From assembly GCA_020436165.1 (NCBI GenBank), contig JAGQYI010000046.1:1-52014 (forward strand): 52,014 bases of DNA. Direction: 5' to 3'. This stretch comes from Cyclobacteriaceae bacterium. Its GTDB lineage: Bacteria > Bacteroidota > Bacteroidia > Cytophagales > Cyclobacteriaceae. Every line of letters begins with the position of its first letter. Position 1 is the stretch's first letter. The translations under genes and the position numbers were made by a program. Below, one piece after another: positions 50,831-52,014 of this stretch. The notes beneath the pieces are model-generated. The model was given only the letters and a program-made list of their open reading frames with translations, searched no databases and was not told the origin of the DNA.

Positions 50831-51527
50831 CTTTCTTAGACTTTGCTGGTTTAAGGTATTCAAACAACTGCATATTTAAAACCAAAAGCCCAAAAGCATA
50901 AATCAGGTCATCTGCTGGGATGGTTCCAATTCGAATTCCAAGATTCTCAGCATTATTATACCAAACCACCTCCTCGGGTATAAGGCTTCCTGTAAGCAAA
51001 CCATTAACAATAAAGAAGGGAATTAAAACCACCAAATAAGAAAAATAAATTCTTCCGAGATCCTTCGATTTCAGCAAAAATTGGAAAACTGCTATTTCAA
51101 TAATTGCAAGAAGAGTTGCAGAAACAGTGTACTGTCTATCAAGATTGAACATTAAAACGGTTACGAACAAAACCAGAAGCGTTATGGATATCGCTTTGGA
51201 ATAACGCTCAATTGGATTTTTAGGCAGGTAATATTTTAACGCCTCGTGTGTGAATACGGAAGCATAAGGAATACAAATGAAAAAGAGTATTTCTTCTATT
51301 GGCAGGCCAAACAAGTAAATTCCGGTCAAATATCTTTCGTTAAAACCCCAATTTCCATGCAGTGTAAAAGCTATGTCCCATGGAATAAAAATCGCAGCTG
51401 TCACAAAAATTGCAATGAAAAGTGCTCTCCAATACTGAACAAAATGGACTTTCCTTTCAAAGCTCCATAAAAAAGGAACTGATATGGAGGCCATATCAAT
51501 AAAAAGGTATGTATAGTGCGGATTCAC
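50823..51527 (-). CDS. Lycopene beta-cyclase, fused CrtYc-CrtYd type
   Basis: A 234-residue integral membrane protein with six or seven helices and two homologous halves. The first has YLTGIYLFGLPIEEILFFICIPY and the second LGIRIGTIPADDLIYAFGLLVLNMQLFEYL; the paired acidic PxEE and PxDD motifs mark the heterodimer-type lycopene cyclase, here in one chain. It forms the beta-ionone rings of beta-carotene in the membrane. The start is GTG at 51527. It follows the crtZ stop by two bases. Confidence 0.88.
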   Translation of the reverse strand: MNPHYTYLFIDMASISVPFLWSFERKVHFVQYWRALFIAIFVTAAIFIPWDIAFTLHGNWGFNERYLTGIYLFGLPIEEILFFICIPYASVFTHEALKYYLPKNPIERYSKAISITLLVLFVTVLMFNLDRQYTVSATLLAIIEIAVFQFLLKSKDLGRIYFSYLVVLIPFFIVNGLLTGSLIPEEVVWYNNAENLGIRIGTIPADDLIYAFGLLVLNMQLFEYLKPAKSKKVS

Positions 51528-51529
51528 AC

Positions 51530-51970
51530 TTATACTCTAAAATACTTAAATGGCACTACTAGCATTCCAAAACACTCTCCATCTTCCTTATTCAGATGCT
51601 TATGGTGCACTTTGTGCGCCTTTCTCAACGCTACAAAGTATGGGTTCTTGGTGTACCTAAACCACTTGATGCGCTGGTGAATAATAATATCGTGAACAAA
51701 AAAATAGGCCATTCCGTAAAATAAAATTCCCAAGCCGGCAAAAAGTCCCCATGTGTGAGAAGTGAAAGAGCCTAAAAAGAACAACGCCATACTGGGAACG
51801 GCAAAAATTACAAAGAAGAAATCATTCTTCTGGAATAAGTGCCCTGTAACCTGGTGGTGGTCTTTGTGCAATACCCAAAGCAAGCCATGCATTATATACT
51901 TATGTGCAAACCAGGCAACAAACTCCATAAAGGCAAAAACAGCAATGGTTATTAATATATTAATTAACAT
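51530..51970 (-). CDS. crtZ: Beta-carotene hydroxylase
   Basis: A 146-residue di-iron membrane hydroxylase of the fatty acid hydroxylase superfamily. The histidine boxes are in FAHKYIMHG, HKDHHQ, VHDIIIHQR and KAHKVHHKHL. Together with the lycopene cyclase downstream it would make zeaxanthin from lycopene, a common yellow pigment in this phylum. The phytoene genes expected upstream on the minus strand would lie beyond the right edge. Confidence 0.92.
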   Translation of the reverse strand: MLINILITIAVFAFMEFVAWFAHKYIMHGLLWVLHKDHHQVTGHLFQKNDFFFVIFAVPSMALFFLGSFTSHTWGLFAGLGILFYGMAYFFVHDIIIHQRIKWFRYTKNPYFVALRKAHKVHHKHLNKEDGECFGMLVVPFKYFRV

Positions 51971-52014
51971 GTCTTTAATTGATTTACGATTTCCTTGTTT
52001 CTAACTTTCTTTAT

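Overview
This window reads as chromosomal DNA of a member of the Bacteroidota, probably of the Cytophagales group; the rank is inference. The reasons are a TonB-dependent receptor, type IX secretion genes (PorZ, PorG-like barrels), the gene order nadK / DUF6089 / uppS / bamA / ompH / ompH, the rpsU / xerC / hpf trio, zeaxanthin-type carotenoid genes, the absence of Shine-Dalgarno signals, and repeated promoter boxes of the Bacteroidota form TAnnTTTG. Nearly all of the window is ordinary core genome. No CRISPR array, transposase, prophage or rRNA was seen.

Layout. 1-791: tail of a TonB-dependent receptor. 792-2147: the only long stretch without large genes; it holds a candidate 48-aa membrane peptide with a palindrome upstream and hairpins downstream, intact tRNA-Gly(CCC) and tRNA-Thr(CGT), and broken copies of both tRNAs cut up by short palindromic inserts. 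2148-3337: cbpA-cbpM. 3387-6526 (minus): an ECF sigma factor, a membrane protein that is probably its anti-sigma factor, an adhesin-like protein, an outer-membrane barrel and a 53-aa ORF; two near-identical ECF-type promoters lie before the sigma gene and before the barrel gene. 6621-6998 (minus): tRNA-Leu(CAG), tRNA-Leu(GAG) and initiator tRNA-Met. 7111-10255: era, der, a small lipoprotein, a SprT-like protease. 10252-13262 (minus): peptidoglycan-recycling genes (murQ, sugar kinase, M19 dipeptidase) with a cytochrome-b5-like gene between them. 13384-17174: DUF2520 protein, UbiA-type prenyltransferase, purN, purH. 17283-22727: the rod-shape operon mreBCD-mrdA-rodA. 22724-29807: a protein of unknown function, ferredoxin, tdk, porZ, recO, a 2-oxoglutarate oxygenase and chrA. 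29797-40660 (minus): LD-carboxypeptidase, then a long envelope operon from a YqeY-like gene to two ompH genes through cvpA, a hydrolase, a CBS protein, nadK, two DUF6089 barrels, uppS and bamA. 40719-44639: pdxJ, a hydrolase, two small membrane proteins, a RsmI-like methylase, metK. 44681-47350 (minus): hpf, xerC, rpsU, an acyl-CoA dehydrogenase. 47510-50830: ugd, UDP-xylose synthase, galE. 50823-51970 (minus): lycopene cyclase and carotene hydroxylase.

The main themes are building the envelope (murein synthesis and recycling, outer-membrane assembly, type IX secretion, nucleotide sugars, carotenoids) and core information processing. The most unusual signals are the palindrome-riddled tRNA copies at 1588-2073, the matched ECF promoter pair at 4234-4263 and 6497-6526, and the candidate small peptide at 1267-1413. 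All functions are assigned from recognisable motifs and gene order by eye; no database search was run.
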